DNA of 33,916 nucleotides. It comes from Fibrobacter succinogenes. GTDB lineage: Bacteria; Fibrobacterota; Fibrobacteria; Fibrobacterales; Fibrobacteraceae. This document shows positions 1 through 6,972 of the stretch, piece after piece. The position numbers and the translations under genes were made by a program. The stretch spans positions 1-33,916 of the forward strand of contig CACXKY010000022.1 of the NCBI GenBank assembly GCA_902768325.1, in the 5' to 3' direction. A model generated the notes under the pieces. That model searched no databases, was not told where the DNA came from, and worked only from the letters and a program-made list of their open reading frames with translations. How positions within the stretch are numbered: position 1 is the first letter of the stretch; each line of letters begins with the position of its first letter.

Positions 1-30
1 ACGCCCGAAGAACTTGCTGCCCGCCAGTAA
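1..30 (+). CDS. C-terminal tail of an upstream gene (partial)
   Basis: The first frame reads T-P-E-E-L-A-A-R-Q and stops at TAA (28-30). It could be the last nine residues of a gene that starts before the window. The hairpins at 30-50 and 76-107 just downstream fit the end of a plus-strand gene. Nine residues are too few to identify a family, and the other two plus frames also stop within 42 bases, so this is only a plausible reading. Confidence 0.35.
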   Translation, partial: TPEELAARQ

Positions 31-75
31 GCGCTAGATGAATTAGCGCTAAACAGCTTTAACATCGGATTAATA

Positions 76-107
76 AAAGTCCCGGAAGCGAATGCTTCCG
101 GGACTTT
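76..107. terminator. Strong hairpin terminator, probably bidirectional
   Basis: A perfect 14-bp stem (76-89 with 94-107) closes a 4-base loop. On the minus strand it is followed by TTTTATTA, so it suits the end of the small peptide gene at 139-300. On the plus strand it ends in only three T but could also stop the gene whose tail is at 1-30. A smaller 7-bp inverted repeat (30-36 with 44-50) precedes it. Confidence 0.75.
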
Positions 108-138
108 ACCCAACAATCAAGGAATTTCGGATAAGCTC

Positions 139-300
139 TTAGGCCTTGTGGTTCGTGACGCCACCGGCATTGAAACTGAATTCATCATTCCAGTTGTTTT
201 CATCGACGTCGTCTTCGCAACCACTTCCACACAGAATGGCATTCTGAATCTTAAAATCTACCAATTCCATTTTCGGAGCAGAATATTCTTTTTTCATCAT
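139..300 (-). CDS. Small 53-residue peptide with a Cys-Gly-Ser-Gly-Cys motif
   Basis: A short ORF, read from ATG at 300 (or the adjacent ATG at 297) to TAA at 139-141. The start is preceded by a G-rich GGGGGAA at ribosome-binding distance, and the terminator at 76-107 follows the stop. The N-terminal part (MKKEYSAPKMELVDFKIQ) is a charged, leader-like stretch ending in a hydrophobic AIL. A C-G-S-G-C motif follows at residues 24-28, then an acidic Asp/Glu/Asn-rich tail. It lies 15 bases after the secreted-protein gene ending at 316 and is probably co-transcribed with it. Short MKK...P.xE...V leader-like peptides are common in Bacteroidota and Fibrobacterota, and their role is mostly unknown. 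It could be a modified-peptide precursor, but no modification enzyme is in the window. No firm family assignment. Confidence 0.7.
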   Translation of the reverse strand: MMKKEYSAPKMELVDFKIQNAILCGSGCEDDVDENNWNDEFSFNAGGVTNHKA

Positions 301-315
301 TATTTCCCCCAATAA

Positions 316-1242
316 TTACTTCTGGATGACCTTCGTGCCGACAAACATGCCCTTATTTTCAGGCTTAGCGTTGAGCTTGCGGCCCTTCAGGTCGAACCAG
401 TGATTGACCTTCGTGATTTCGCCCGTAGAGGCATCCATGCGGACAATGCCGGTCAATTCACCATCGCCATCGATAAGGCGAACTTCGATAGACTCCGGAA
501 GTTCAATGGCGGCTTCGTCAGCAGACTTGGCAAGCTTACGGTTGCCAACATACTTCAAGTAGGCACGCAGGGGCGGGACATAGGCGCCAGCAGCGGCCTT
601 AACAAACTTGCCCGCAGAAACCTTACCCTTGTTCTTGGCGGCATAGCCATAGACCTTGCCAAGATCGGCATCACCATCTTCCCAACGGGTAAAGGTATAC
701 ACGCCTTCAAAGGACCATTCGTTTTGACCAACACCCTGATTAAAGAGCAGATGGCTTGTAATGGCATGCTGGGTTGCCGTAAACTTTCCCTTTGCCTTGA
801 ATTCAAGTCTATAGAGATCCTGGCACTTCTTGTTTTCAGTATCAACCTTCACCAGCGTGGGGCGGTTGGCACTGACCTCAGTAACCTTGTTGGCCTGAGC
901 AAACCACTTGCCATTTTCATCTGTAGTGAAGTTGGCAATGTCGTACAATTTCACGCAATCATTTTTTTCAAGCGTAAATCCCACCGGCAGAACGACCGTT
1001 GAGTTTTCGGTCAGTGCTGTATTGCGTTCCACGTAAACATTGAAACCGGTCATGTCACCGGCGCAATTTGCGGTTTTGTCAGAAATGTAAACCTTAGACG
1101 TATCGTCATCATTGTAGGAATTCAGAATCAGAAGTTTTCCAGACCTGTCAACGAAGCCGCCCGGAAAACTACATGTTTGTGCGCTGGCAAAAGACACCAG
1201 GCCAGAAATAATCATTATTTTGAGTGCAGTTGTAGCCCTCAT
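316..1242 (-). CDS. Secreted protein of unknown function with C-terminal sorting-like motif
   Basis: A 308-residue protein. The ATG at 1242 is chosen because AGGAGGAA lies just upstream; the open frame extends 38 codons further but without such a site. Residues 1-21 form a signal peptide (basic start, IMIISGLVSF core, cleavage near ASA-Q). The mature part has scattered cysteines and looks beta-rich. The C-terminus (about residues 276-308) contains F-D-L-K-G-R-K-L-N, then K-P...K-G-M-F-V-G-T-K-V. This resembles the short DLxGRxL...KGxY/F...GKK tail found on many surface proteins of Bacteroidota and Fibrobacterota. No catalytic domain was recognised. The gene is followed after 15 bases by the Cys-peptide gene, suggesting a two-gene transcript. 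Confidence 0.8.
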   Translation of the reverse strand: MRATTALKIMIISGLVSFASAQTCSFPGGFVDRSGKLLILNSYNDDDTSKVYISDKTANCAGDMTGFNVYVERNTALTENSTVVLPVGFTLEKNDCVKLYDIANFTTDENGKWFAQANKVTEVSANRPTLVKVDTENKKCQDLYRLEFKAKGKFTATQHAITSHLLFNQGVGQNEWSFEGVYTFTRWEDGDADLGKVYGYAAKNKGKVSAGKFVKAAAGAYVPPLRAYLKYVGNRKLAKSADEAAIELPESIEVRLIDGDGELTGIVRMDASTGEITKVNHWFDLKGRKLNAKPENKGMFVGTKVIQK

Positions 1243-1313
1243 TTGTTCCTCCTTTAATATGCGCCGTGAATTTAGCAATTGGAGAAAACTGCAACAACAT
1301 TTATTTTTGTTAC

Positions 1314-1346
1314 AAAAAAAGGAAGATTTCCGTCCAGGAATCTTCC
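1314..1346 (-). terminator. Rho-independent terminator of the flavodoxin gene
   Basis: On the minus strand GGAAGATTCC pairs with GG(A)AATCTTCC (plus-strand arms about 1321-1330 and 1337-1346, with one bulged base), followed immediately by a run of seven T. It lies 42 bases after the stop of the flavodoxin-domain gene, which ends at 1389. Confidence 0.8.
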
Positions 1347-1388
1347 AAATTTTCATTTGTCTTTTTTTTGTTTTTTAAAACTGACAAT

Positions 1389-2273
1389 TTACTTTTCTAC
1401 AACTATCAATTCTGGCTCACCCCTGCCCGGAAGCGGACGGAAAATCTTCACGTTCGTTTGGACCGCAGGACCACCGAAAGCGTTCATCTCGCAAGTAAAA
1501 AGAAAGTTTGTTCCGGCCACCACTTGTGTCGATACGCTGAGCGGTTTGAGACCCAGGTAAGCGTAGTCCTTGGTCGCAGCCATGAATACCGCAGAATCTT
1601 CTGCCGTAAGCGGACGCTGTTCCGAGAAACCGCCCATAAGCATTTCATCGGTCTTGCCCGCCTGCAAGTTTTCAAAGAACGTCTCGATCTCTGCCGTCGC
1701 CACTTCAACTCCGTTCTCGGCATTGATTCTCTTGTTCGAGATTCCGTATGCGAGCGTCACGTTGGCGTTCGGTTCCAGTTCCTTGAGTTCCGCAGCACTT
1801 GCCTTGCGGCCACCACTTCCATAAGTGCAGAACGGCACCACGACCTTCCCGCCCAAATCGACCGAGTCAAGGAAGGTATAAATGGGCGGAGCGAAGGTCC
1901 CGAACATAATCGGATAACCCAAGTACACCGTATCGTACTTCGCAAGGTCCGGTTTTGCGTTCACGAGGGCCGGCCATTTTTTGGTTTCGCGGGCCTCCCG
2001 AACGACCGCTATCGTACTGTCATAGGTGGACGGAAAGGGCGTTGCCAGGGTCAGTTCAAAAACATCGGCCTTCTTGGCCTTCTGGAACAGCCCGGCCACC
2101 TTCTTGGTGGCCCCCGTCTGCGAGAAATACACCACCAGCGACTTCGATTCCTTGGGGGCCGCACTGGCCTGGGTTTCAGCCTGCGCCTTGGACTGTGCAG
2201 ATTCCTGCCCGCCACAGGCCCAAAGGCCTAAAGCTACCGCCGTAGCCACGAGCATTCCAAACTTGCGATTCAT
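1389..2273 (-). CDS. Flavodoxin-family lipoprotein
   Basis: 294 residues. The ATG at 2273 is preferred over the ATG at 2279 because GGAG (2281-2284) sits 7 bases before the former and only 1 base before the latter. A lipoprotein signal ends in L-W-A-C with lipidated Cys20, followed by a low-complexity Ala/Gln/Ser/Lys linker (21-45). A flavodoxin domain follows. Its FMN phosphate loop S-Q-T-G-A-T is at residues 51-56, after the first strand SLVVYF, and later segments (YLGYPIMFGTFAPPIYTFL, VVPFCTYGSGG) fit the Flavodoxin_4-like family. About 90 residues (roughly 200-294) form an extra C-terminal domain I do not recognise. The protein is expected to be a membrane-anchored flavoprotein facing the periplasm. 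The electron donor and substrate are unknown. It has its own terminator and is divergent from the OLD-family gene. Confidence 0.85.
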   Translation of the reverse strand: MNRKFGMLVATAVALGLWACGGQESAQSKAQAETQASAAPKESKSLVVYFSQTGATKKVAGLFQKAKKADVFELTLATPFPSTYDSTIAVVREARETKKWPALVNAKPDLAKYDTVYLGYPIMFGTFAPPIYTFLDSVDLGGKVVVPFCTYGSGGRKASAAELKELEPNANVTLAYGISNKRINAENGVEVATAEIETFFENLQAGKTDEMLMGGFSEQRPLTAEDSAVFMAATKDYAYLGLKPLSVSTQVVAGTNFLFTCEMNAFGGPAVQTNVKIFRPLPGRGEPELIVVEK

Positions 2274-2388
2274 AGACATTCTCCTTTTCCGTTTTGCCAG
2301 AAATGATCCGGCTCACTTTGAATATATAATTTTTGTACTATATAAAAAAAAGCCGACCACTACAGAAAATTTTTTATACATTGGTTCT

Positions 2389-4167
2389 ATGCAACCCCAA
2401 GCCCTCAGATTATCAGAAATTACTATTTCTAACCTGCGTTCCATCCAAAAGCAGACGTTCCCTCTAAGTGGGTTCACCGCCCTCATCGGCTACAACAACG
2501 CCGGAAAGACGAACATCTTGATGGGCATCCGGTGGTTGCTTTCCCGTTTTTCCCTGGACATCTCCTTTTTCGACGACCCAAACATCCCCGTAGAGGTCGA
2601 GGGCGTCTTTGAAGGCATTACAGAGAACGTCTTGAACCGCCTGGGCGAAGAAAAGGCCGCAGAGGTGCAGCCGTTCCTGATAAACGGCATGCTGCGCATC
2701 AAGAAGGTGCAGCGCGTCCCGGGCGAAGTTCCCGACAACATCGAATTCTGGGCATTTATCCCGCCTAACCGCAAGGGCTCCAAAAAGAGCTGCTGGGAAC
2801 GTTGTTCTGAAAAGTTCAACTGTGCGTTCAAGCGCATGTTCCCGGAATCCATCGCCATCTGGGATTTCGAAGGCAACCAGGCGTTCACCAAGCTGCTGCA
2901 CGAGATTTTCAAGCCGCTGGAACGCCGTTTTGGCGGGGAATTCAACGAGATTTTGAACCGGTTCAGCGAGATGCTGAGCCCCGGTGGCGAAAACCAGGCC
3001 GCCGAAATCCAGAGTTTTGACCGCGAAGTGAACGACAAGCTCCGCCCGCTGTTCCCGAGCGTCCGCGTGGAGCTCGACATTCCCATACCGACGCTGGAAA
3101 CATTCCTCAAGACGGCAACGCTCAAGGTGATCGACGAAGACGATGGTTTCGAGCGCGATATCAACCGTATGGGCGCGGGTTCCAGGCGTGCCATCCAGAT
3201 GGCCCTCATCCGCTACCTCGCCGAAATCAAGAAGCACCACAACAACCATTACCTGAGCCGCACCCTCTTGCTCATCGATTCCCCGGAACTCTACCTGCAC
3301 CCGCAGGCCGTGGAACTCGTGCGCGTCGCCCTGAAGAACCTTTCGAACGAAGGTTACCAGGTCGTTTTCGCGACGCACTCCGCCCAGATGGTGACGAGCG
3401 AAGACGTAAGTACGTCCTTACTTATCCGCAAGAACCGGGAACGCGGTACCTACATGCGCAAGCGAATGGAAGATGCCGTGCACCAGGTGATTCAGGATGC
3501 TCCCAGCCAGTTGCAGATGCTGTTCAGCCTTTCTAACAGCAACGAGCTGCTTTTTGCCGACTACGTGTTGCTGACCGAAGGCAAGACGGAATGGCGCGTC
3601 TTGCCCGCCCTTTTCGAACGGATTACCGGGCAGAGTTTCGCACTGATCAAGTGCGCGCTGGTGCGACAGGGCGGTGTGAGCAATACGCGCAAGAGCATGC
3701 AGGTCCTTTCGGCGATGGACATGCCGGTACGCTCCATTGTCGACCTCGACTACGCCTTTACCACGGCCACCCGCGACGGCTTTTTGGAAGCGAATGATCC
3801 CGATATCAAGATGTGTCGCAACCTTTTCCGCGAACTCGCGTTCCATAACCACCTGCGGCTCGTGAACGGCCTGCCCGTCAACAAGCACAGCAATATTCCC
3901 GCCTCCAAGGCATACGCCATGATGGCCGCCATGCCCGAAGCGGACAAGCCCATCCGTAGCATCCACGCCAAGTTGCGCAGCCAGGGCATCTGGGTTTGGA
4001 CCCGCGGCGCCATCGAAGAGCACCTCGGTCTCGAAGCCAAGAACGAAACCGCCTGGAGCAACTTCATCGAGCGCAGCAAATCGCAAAACTTTGTTCGTAA
4101 TCTCCCCGATTACGAAAGCATTACGGCGCTCTGCCAGTGGATTATTGACGGCAGTCACGAGACATAA
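2389..4167 (+). CDS. OLD-family ATP-dependent endonuclease (AAA/ABC-type ATPase plus TOPRIM)
   Basis: 592 residues from ATG 2389; the open frame continues upstream but the conserved start of the ATPase domain follows this ATG. Visible motifs: Walker A G-Y-N-N-A-G-K-T (34-41), an ABC-like signature region M-G-A-G-S-R-R (261-267), Walker B LLLIDSPE (293-300), switch histidine in ATHSAQ (328-333). A C-terminal TOPRIM follows, with glutamate in LLTEGKTE (394-401) and the D-x-D of SIVDLDYA (449-456). This is the layout of OLD-family nucleases, known in phage exclusion and DNA repair. No UvrD-like helicase (GajB type) is adjacent, so it looks like the stand-alone class. The sequence before the start is AT-rich (poly-T, no Shine-Dalgarno). 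It lies upstream of prfA on the same strand. Whether it acts in defence or repair cannot be told from sequence. Confidence 0.88.
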   Translation: MQPQALRLSEITISNLRSIQKQTFPLSGFTALIGYNNAGKTNILMGIRWLLSRFSLDISFFDDPNIPVEVEGVFEGITENVLNRLGEEKAAEVQPFLINGMLRIKKVQRVPGEVPDNIEFWAFIPPNRKGSKKSCWERCSEKFNCAFKRMFPESIAIWDFEGNQAFTKLLHEIFKPLERRFGGEFNEILNRFSEMLSPGGENQAAEIQSFDREVNDKLRPLFPSVRVELDIPIPTLETFLKTATLKVIDEDDGFERDINRMGAGSRRAIQMALIRYLAEIKKHHNNHYLSRTLLLIDSPELYLHPQAVELVRVALKNLSNEGYQVVFATHSAQMVTSEDVSTSLLIRKNRERGTYMRKRMEDAVHQVIQDAPSQLQMLFSLSNSNELLFADYVLLTEGKTEWRVLPALFERITGQSFALIKCALVRQGGVSNTRKSMQVLSAMDMPVRSIVDLDYAFTTATRDGFLEANDPDIKMCRNLFRELAFHNHLRLVNGLPVNKHSNIPASKAYAMMAAMPEADKPIRSIHAKLRSQGIWVWTRGAIEEHLGLEAKNETAWSNFIERSKSQNFVRNLPDYESITALCQWIIDGSHET

Positions 4168-4207
4168 CCCCCACCAGGGGTGCAAATTTTTCTAAATTGT
4201 CATCCCG

Positions 4208-5275
4208 ATGAAAGAAAAAGCTCAAAAACTGATTGAAAAGTACGAGGAACTGGAATCGGAACTCGGGAATCCCGACGTGCTTGCCGACCAGGCCCGTTAC
4301 AACAAGATCCACAAGCAGTACAAGGGTATTGAAAAGGCCGTTATCAAGGCACGCGAATTCCTCCAGGTGACCAAGAACCTCGAGGAATGCAAGGAAACCC
4401 TCGGCGACAGCGACCCCGAGATGGTCGCCATGGCCAAGGAAGAAATTTCCGAAATCGAAAAGAAGCTGCCCGCCCTCACCGACGAGCTGCAGATCCTGAT
4501 GGTCCCGAAAGACCCGTGGGATTACCGCAATGCGACGCTCGAAATCCGTGGCGGTACCGGCGGTGACGAATCGGCCCTCTTTGCAGGCGACCTCTTCCGC
4601 ATGTACCGCGGTTACTGTGACCGCATGGGCTGGAAGATGACCATCCAGGATGCAAGCGAAGGTACCGTCGGCGGTTACAAGGAAATCCGCGTGTTCATCG
4701 AAGGCGATAGCGTGTACGGAACGCTCAAGTTCGAAAGCGGTGTGCACCGCGTACAGCGCGTGCCCGAAACCGAAACTCAGGGACGAGTCCATACTTCGGC
4801 AGCGACGGTCGCTATCCTCCCCGAAGCAGAAGAAGTGGACGTGGAAATCCGCGAAGCGGACATCCATATGGACACCTACCGTTCCTCGGGCGCTGGCGGA
4901 CAGTACATCAACAAGACGGACTCCGCCGTGCGACTCACGCACATCCCGACCGGCGTCGTCGTGAGCTGCCAGACCGAACGTAGCCAGCTGCAGAACAGAC
5001 TGCACGCCATGGAAATGCTGCGTTCCAAGATTCTCGACGCGCTCATCGCGAAAAAGGAACAGGAAGAAGCGGCCAGCCGCAAGGCCCTCGTCGGCACCGG
5101 CGACCGTTCCGCCAAGATCAGGACGTACAACTTCCCCCAGAACCGCGTCACGGACCACAGGATTGGCTTGACGCTCTACAATCTGGACAAAGTAATTACC
5201 GGCGAACTTGACGAAATCATCAGCGGTCTCCAGATGGCGAACGCACAGGAAAAGCTGGGTAAGTTCGATGCATAA
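4208..5275 (+). CDS. prfA: Peptide chain release factor 1
   Basis: 355 residues, the normal length for RF1, which recognises UAA and UAG on the ribosome and triggers peptide release. The catalytic G-G-Q is at residues 230-232 within [13 protein letters not shown]. The codon-recognition tripeptide after HRVQRV is P-E-T (186-188), matching the P-x-T of RF1 rather than the S-P-F of RF2. The N-terminal helical domain and the C-terminal [12 protein letters not shown] segment are complete. The ATG at 4208 follows a weak CCCC/GGGG hairpin and has no clear Shine-Dalgarno. The stop codon overlaps the first possible start of prmC, the methyltransferase that modifies this GGQ glutamine, a common pairing. 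Confidence 0.97.
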   Translation: MKEKAQKLIEKYEELESELGNPDVLADQARYNKIHKQYKGIEKAVIKAREFLQVTKNLEECKETLGDSDPEMVAMAKEEISEIEKKLPALTDELQILMVPKDPWDYRNATLEIRGGTGGDESALFAGDLFRMYRGYCDRMGWKMTIQDASEGTVGGYKEIRVFIEGDSVYGTLKFESGVHRVQRVPETETQGRVHTSAATVAILPEAEEVDVEIREADIHMDTYRSSGAGGQYINKTDSAVRLTHIPTGVVVSCQTERSQLQNRLHAMEMLRSKILDALIAKKEQEEAASRKALVGTGDRSAKIRTYNFPQNRVTDHRIGLTLYNLDKVITGELDEIISGLQMANAQEKLGKFDA

Positions 5276-5291
5276 CGAAAGCAGGGCGCCC

Positions 5292-6176
5292 ATGACGGTT
5301 CTTGAAATCCTGAACCGCACCAAGGTCTTCTTCGAGAAGAAGGGCGTTCCCGACCCGTTGCTGGACGCGCAGTATATTATCAGCCACGGCCTCGGCATGA
5401 AAAACCGTATGGACCTGTACCTGAGTTTCGAAAAGCCGCTCACGCCATCCGAACTCGATACGCTCCGTCCGCTGGTAGCCCGCCGTGCCGCCCGTGAACC
5501 GCTGCAGCATATCATCGGCAATACCAGTTTCCGCGGTTTTTGCATCAAGTGCGACCCGCGCGCCCTAATCCCGCGCCCGGAAACTGAAGAACTGGTCGAT
5601 ATGGCCAAGGACAGCCTCAAGACTATCGAACAGCCGTTCATTGTCGAAATCGGTACCGGTACCGGCGCCATTTCCATCGCCAGCGCAAAAGAAATTGCGG
5701 GCGCCAAGATCCTCGCCACCGATATTTCTACGGAAGCGCTCGCGCTTGCCCGCGAAAACGCCAAGGAAAACGGCCTCGAAAGCGAACTGCAATTCGCCCA
5801 GGGAGACCTGCTTGACGCCGTCACAGCCGACATCATCGCCCAAGTTACCGGCGATAATGCCAAGAAGATAGACTGCCTCGTCGCAAACCTCCCCTACATC
5901 CCCGACGGGGAAAAAGGGAAGCTCCAGCCCGAAGTAGACAAGTTCGACCCCGCCCTCGCTCTATACGGCGGCCCGGACGGCCTCAATCTGGTACGCAAAT
6001 TGCTACAGCAAACCGAAGGGAAACTCTCCTCTGGCGCCTCCATCTTCCTTGAAATCGGTTCCGAACAGGCCGAAATGCTGAAAAACGAAGCCGGGAATTA
6101 CCCCTGGCTCGATTTCGCCGGAATCCACAAGGATTACTGCGGCAACATCCGTTTTGTCAGCTACAAAGCGAAGTAA
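5292..6176 (+). CDS. prmC: Release factor glutamine methyltransferase PrmC
   Basis: 294 residues from ATG 5292, chosen because AGGG precedes it and the family usually begins with this MTVLEIL-type helix. An in-frame ATG at 5268, overlapping the prfA stop, would add eight residues. The enzyme transfers a methyl group from SAM to the glutamine of the GGQ motif in release factors. Motifs: REPLQHIIG (69-76), IPRPETEELV (93-102), SAM loop EIGTGTG (119-125), acidic D-I-S (144-146). The catalytic N-P-P-Y is N-L-P-Y here (199-202), a substitution seen in some family members. It is translationally coupled to prfA and ends 2 bases before a convergent small gene. Confidence 0.95.
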   Translation: MTVLEILNRTKVFFEKKGVPDPLLDAQYIISHGLGMKNRMDLYLSFEKPLTPSELDTLRPLVARRAAREPLQHIIGNTSFRGFCIKCDPRALIPRPETEELVDMAKDSLKTIEQPFIVEIGTGTGAISIASAKEIAGAKILATDISTEALALARENAKENGLESELQFAQGDLLDAVTADIIAQVTGDNAKKIDCLVANLPYIPDGEKGKLQPEVDKFDPALALYGGPDGLNLVRKLLQQTEGKLSSGASIFLEIGSEQAEMLKNEAGNYPWLDFAGIHKDYCGNIRFVSYKAK

Positions 6177-6178
6177 TA

Positions 6179-6406
6179 TTACATCCCGACAGAGCAACCA
6201 AGAGCCGAAAGGACGTATGTCTCGCTTTCTCCCATGCGGTAGAAAGGCAATAAGTCTTCGTCGTCAACGCACGATTCGTCGAGCCCGTTCAACTGCAGTT
6301 GTTCGCCAATGCGGCGTTTGAATACCGAGAAACCATTGCTCCACGGAACCTCTTCCGGAAATTCGTATATCCTCGGTTCCTTCTGCACGCTGTTCTTCTG
6401 CTTCAT
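6179..6406 (-). CDS. Small protein of unknown function (75 residues)
   Basis: The ATG at 6406 has a good ribosome binding site (AGAGG, 7-8 bases upstream), which supports a real gene. The product has no signal peptide or membrane segment, is acidic in the middle (ESCVDDEDL), contains two cysteines and ends GCSVGM. No family was recognised. It is convergent with prmC, with only 2 bases between the stops, so neither gene has room for its own terminator. Its 5' leader carries a 9-bp hairpin (6426-6455). It may be the last gene of the mrp-to-rlpA string, 113 bases beyond rlpA, or be transcribed separately. Confidence 0.65.
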   Translation of the reverse strand: MKQKNSVQKEPRIYEFPEEVPWSNGFSVFKRRIGEQLQLNGLDESCVDDEDLLPFYRMGESETYVLSALGCSVGM

Positions 6407-6425
6407 ATTTTACCTCTTTTTCCAA

Positions 6426-6455
6426 GAAAGGCGCACAAACGTCCAAGCGCCTTTC
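6426..6455 (-). promoter_or_regulatory. Leader hairpin before the 75-residue gene
   Basis: A perfect 9-bp stem (GAAAGGCGC at 6426-6434 with GCGCCTTTC at 6447-6455) and a 12-base loop lie just before the ribosome binding site of the small minus-strand gene. No T-run follows on either strand, so it is a poor intrinsic terminator. It could be a processing or translation-control structure between rlpA and the small gene. The role is inferred. Confidence 0.4.
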
Positions 6456-6519
6456 CTCGGGGCAAAATATAGATTCGCAAGATGTCAGAAAATGACATTT
6501 TACGTTATTTTCAAAAAAT

Positions 6520-6972
6520 TTATTCAATAACGGTCGCAACGACTTCGGCGTGCCCGACCTTATCCAGGCCGATCTTCTTGCCGGCAGCTGCACTCAAGTC
6601 CAGGATTCGGCCATCCACATAGGGGCCACGGTCATTGACGCGTACGACGACGCTCTTTCCGTTATCGACACGCACGACCTTGAGCTTTGTACCGAAAGGC
6701 AAACTCTTGTGGGCGCACGTCATATCGTCTTGGTCAAAAATCTCCCCGCTCGCCGTTTTCTTGCCGTCAAAACCGGGGCCATAATAGCTCGCCTGGCCCG
6801 AAATCTTCATACCGACTTCGGCTTTTTCCGAAGAAGCGTAGTGCTTCGCCGGATCGCGGACAAAGCCCTTACGGGCGCTAATGCTCGAAGCCCCCGCACA
6901 CCCAGCCAGGCTCACCACCAACAGGGCAGCCAATAAACCGACAAGGAGCTTTAACGGGCTATTCGAAATCAT
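6520..6972 (-). CDS. rlpA: RlpA-like double-psi beta-barrel lipoprotein
   Basis: 150 residues from ATG 6972 (a TTG at 6996 would add eight residues with no better signal sequence). A lipoprotein signal (LKLLVGLLAALLVVSLAGC) lipidates Cys25. A short RlpA/barwin-like domain follows, from about residue 55 to the end: GQASYYGPGFDGKKTASGE, then C-A-H-K-S-L-P-F-G-T-K-L-K-V, R-V-N-D-R-G-P-Y, and GRILDLSAAAGKKIG. The family includes septal-ring lytic transglycosylases acting on stem-peptide-free glycan, but many short members lack proven activity. There is no C-terminal SPOR domain, so it is a minimal form. The start overlaps the end of the upstream TPR gene by 14 bases, which implies coupled translation. 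Confidence 0.9.
   Translation of the reverse strand: MISNSPLKLLVGLLAALLVVSLAGCAGASSISARKGFVRDPAKHYASSEKAEVGMKISGQASYYGPGFDGKKTASGEIFDQDDMTCAHKSLPFGTKLKVVRVDNGKSVVVRVNDRGPYVDGRILDLSAAAGKKIGLDKVGHAEVVATVIE

Noticed and set aside
1266-2231. Long plus-strand open frame of 321 codons opposite the flavodoxin gene
   Set aside because: It mirrors the minus-strand gene, which has clear motifs, RBS and terminator. The plus frame has no recognisable domain and an Arg/His-rich composition typical of a shadow frame.
4142-5863. 573-codon minus-strand open frame opposite prfA/prmC
   Set aside because: Both prfA and prmC on the plus strand are complete with catalytic motifs. The opposite frame is a by-product of codon bias.
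6477-6505. Short AAGATGTCA/TGACATTTT hairpin after rlpA as a terminator
   Set aside because: The stem is short with a G-U pair, and the T-run lies on the plus-strand side, while rlpA is on the minus strand. Not convincing as its terminator.
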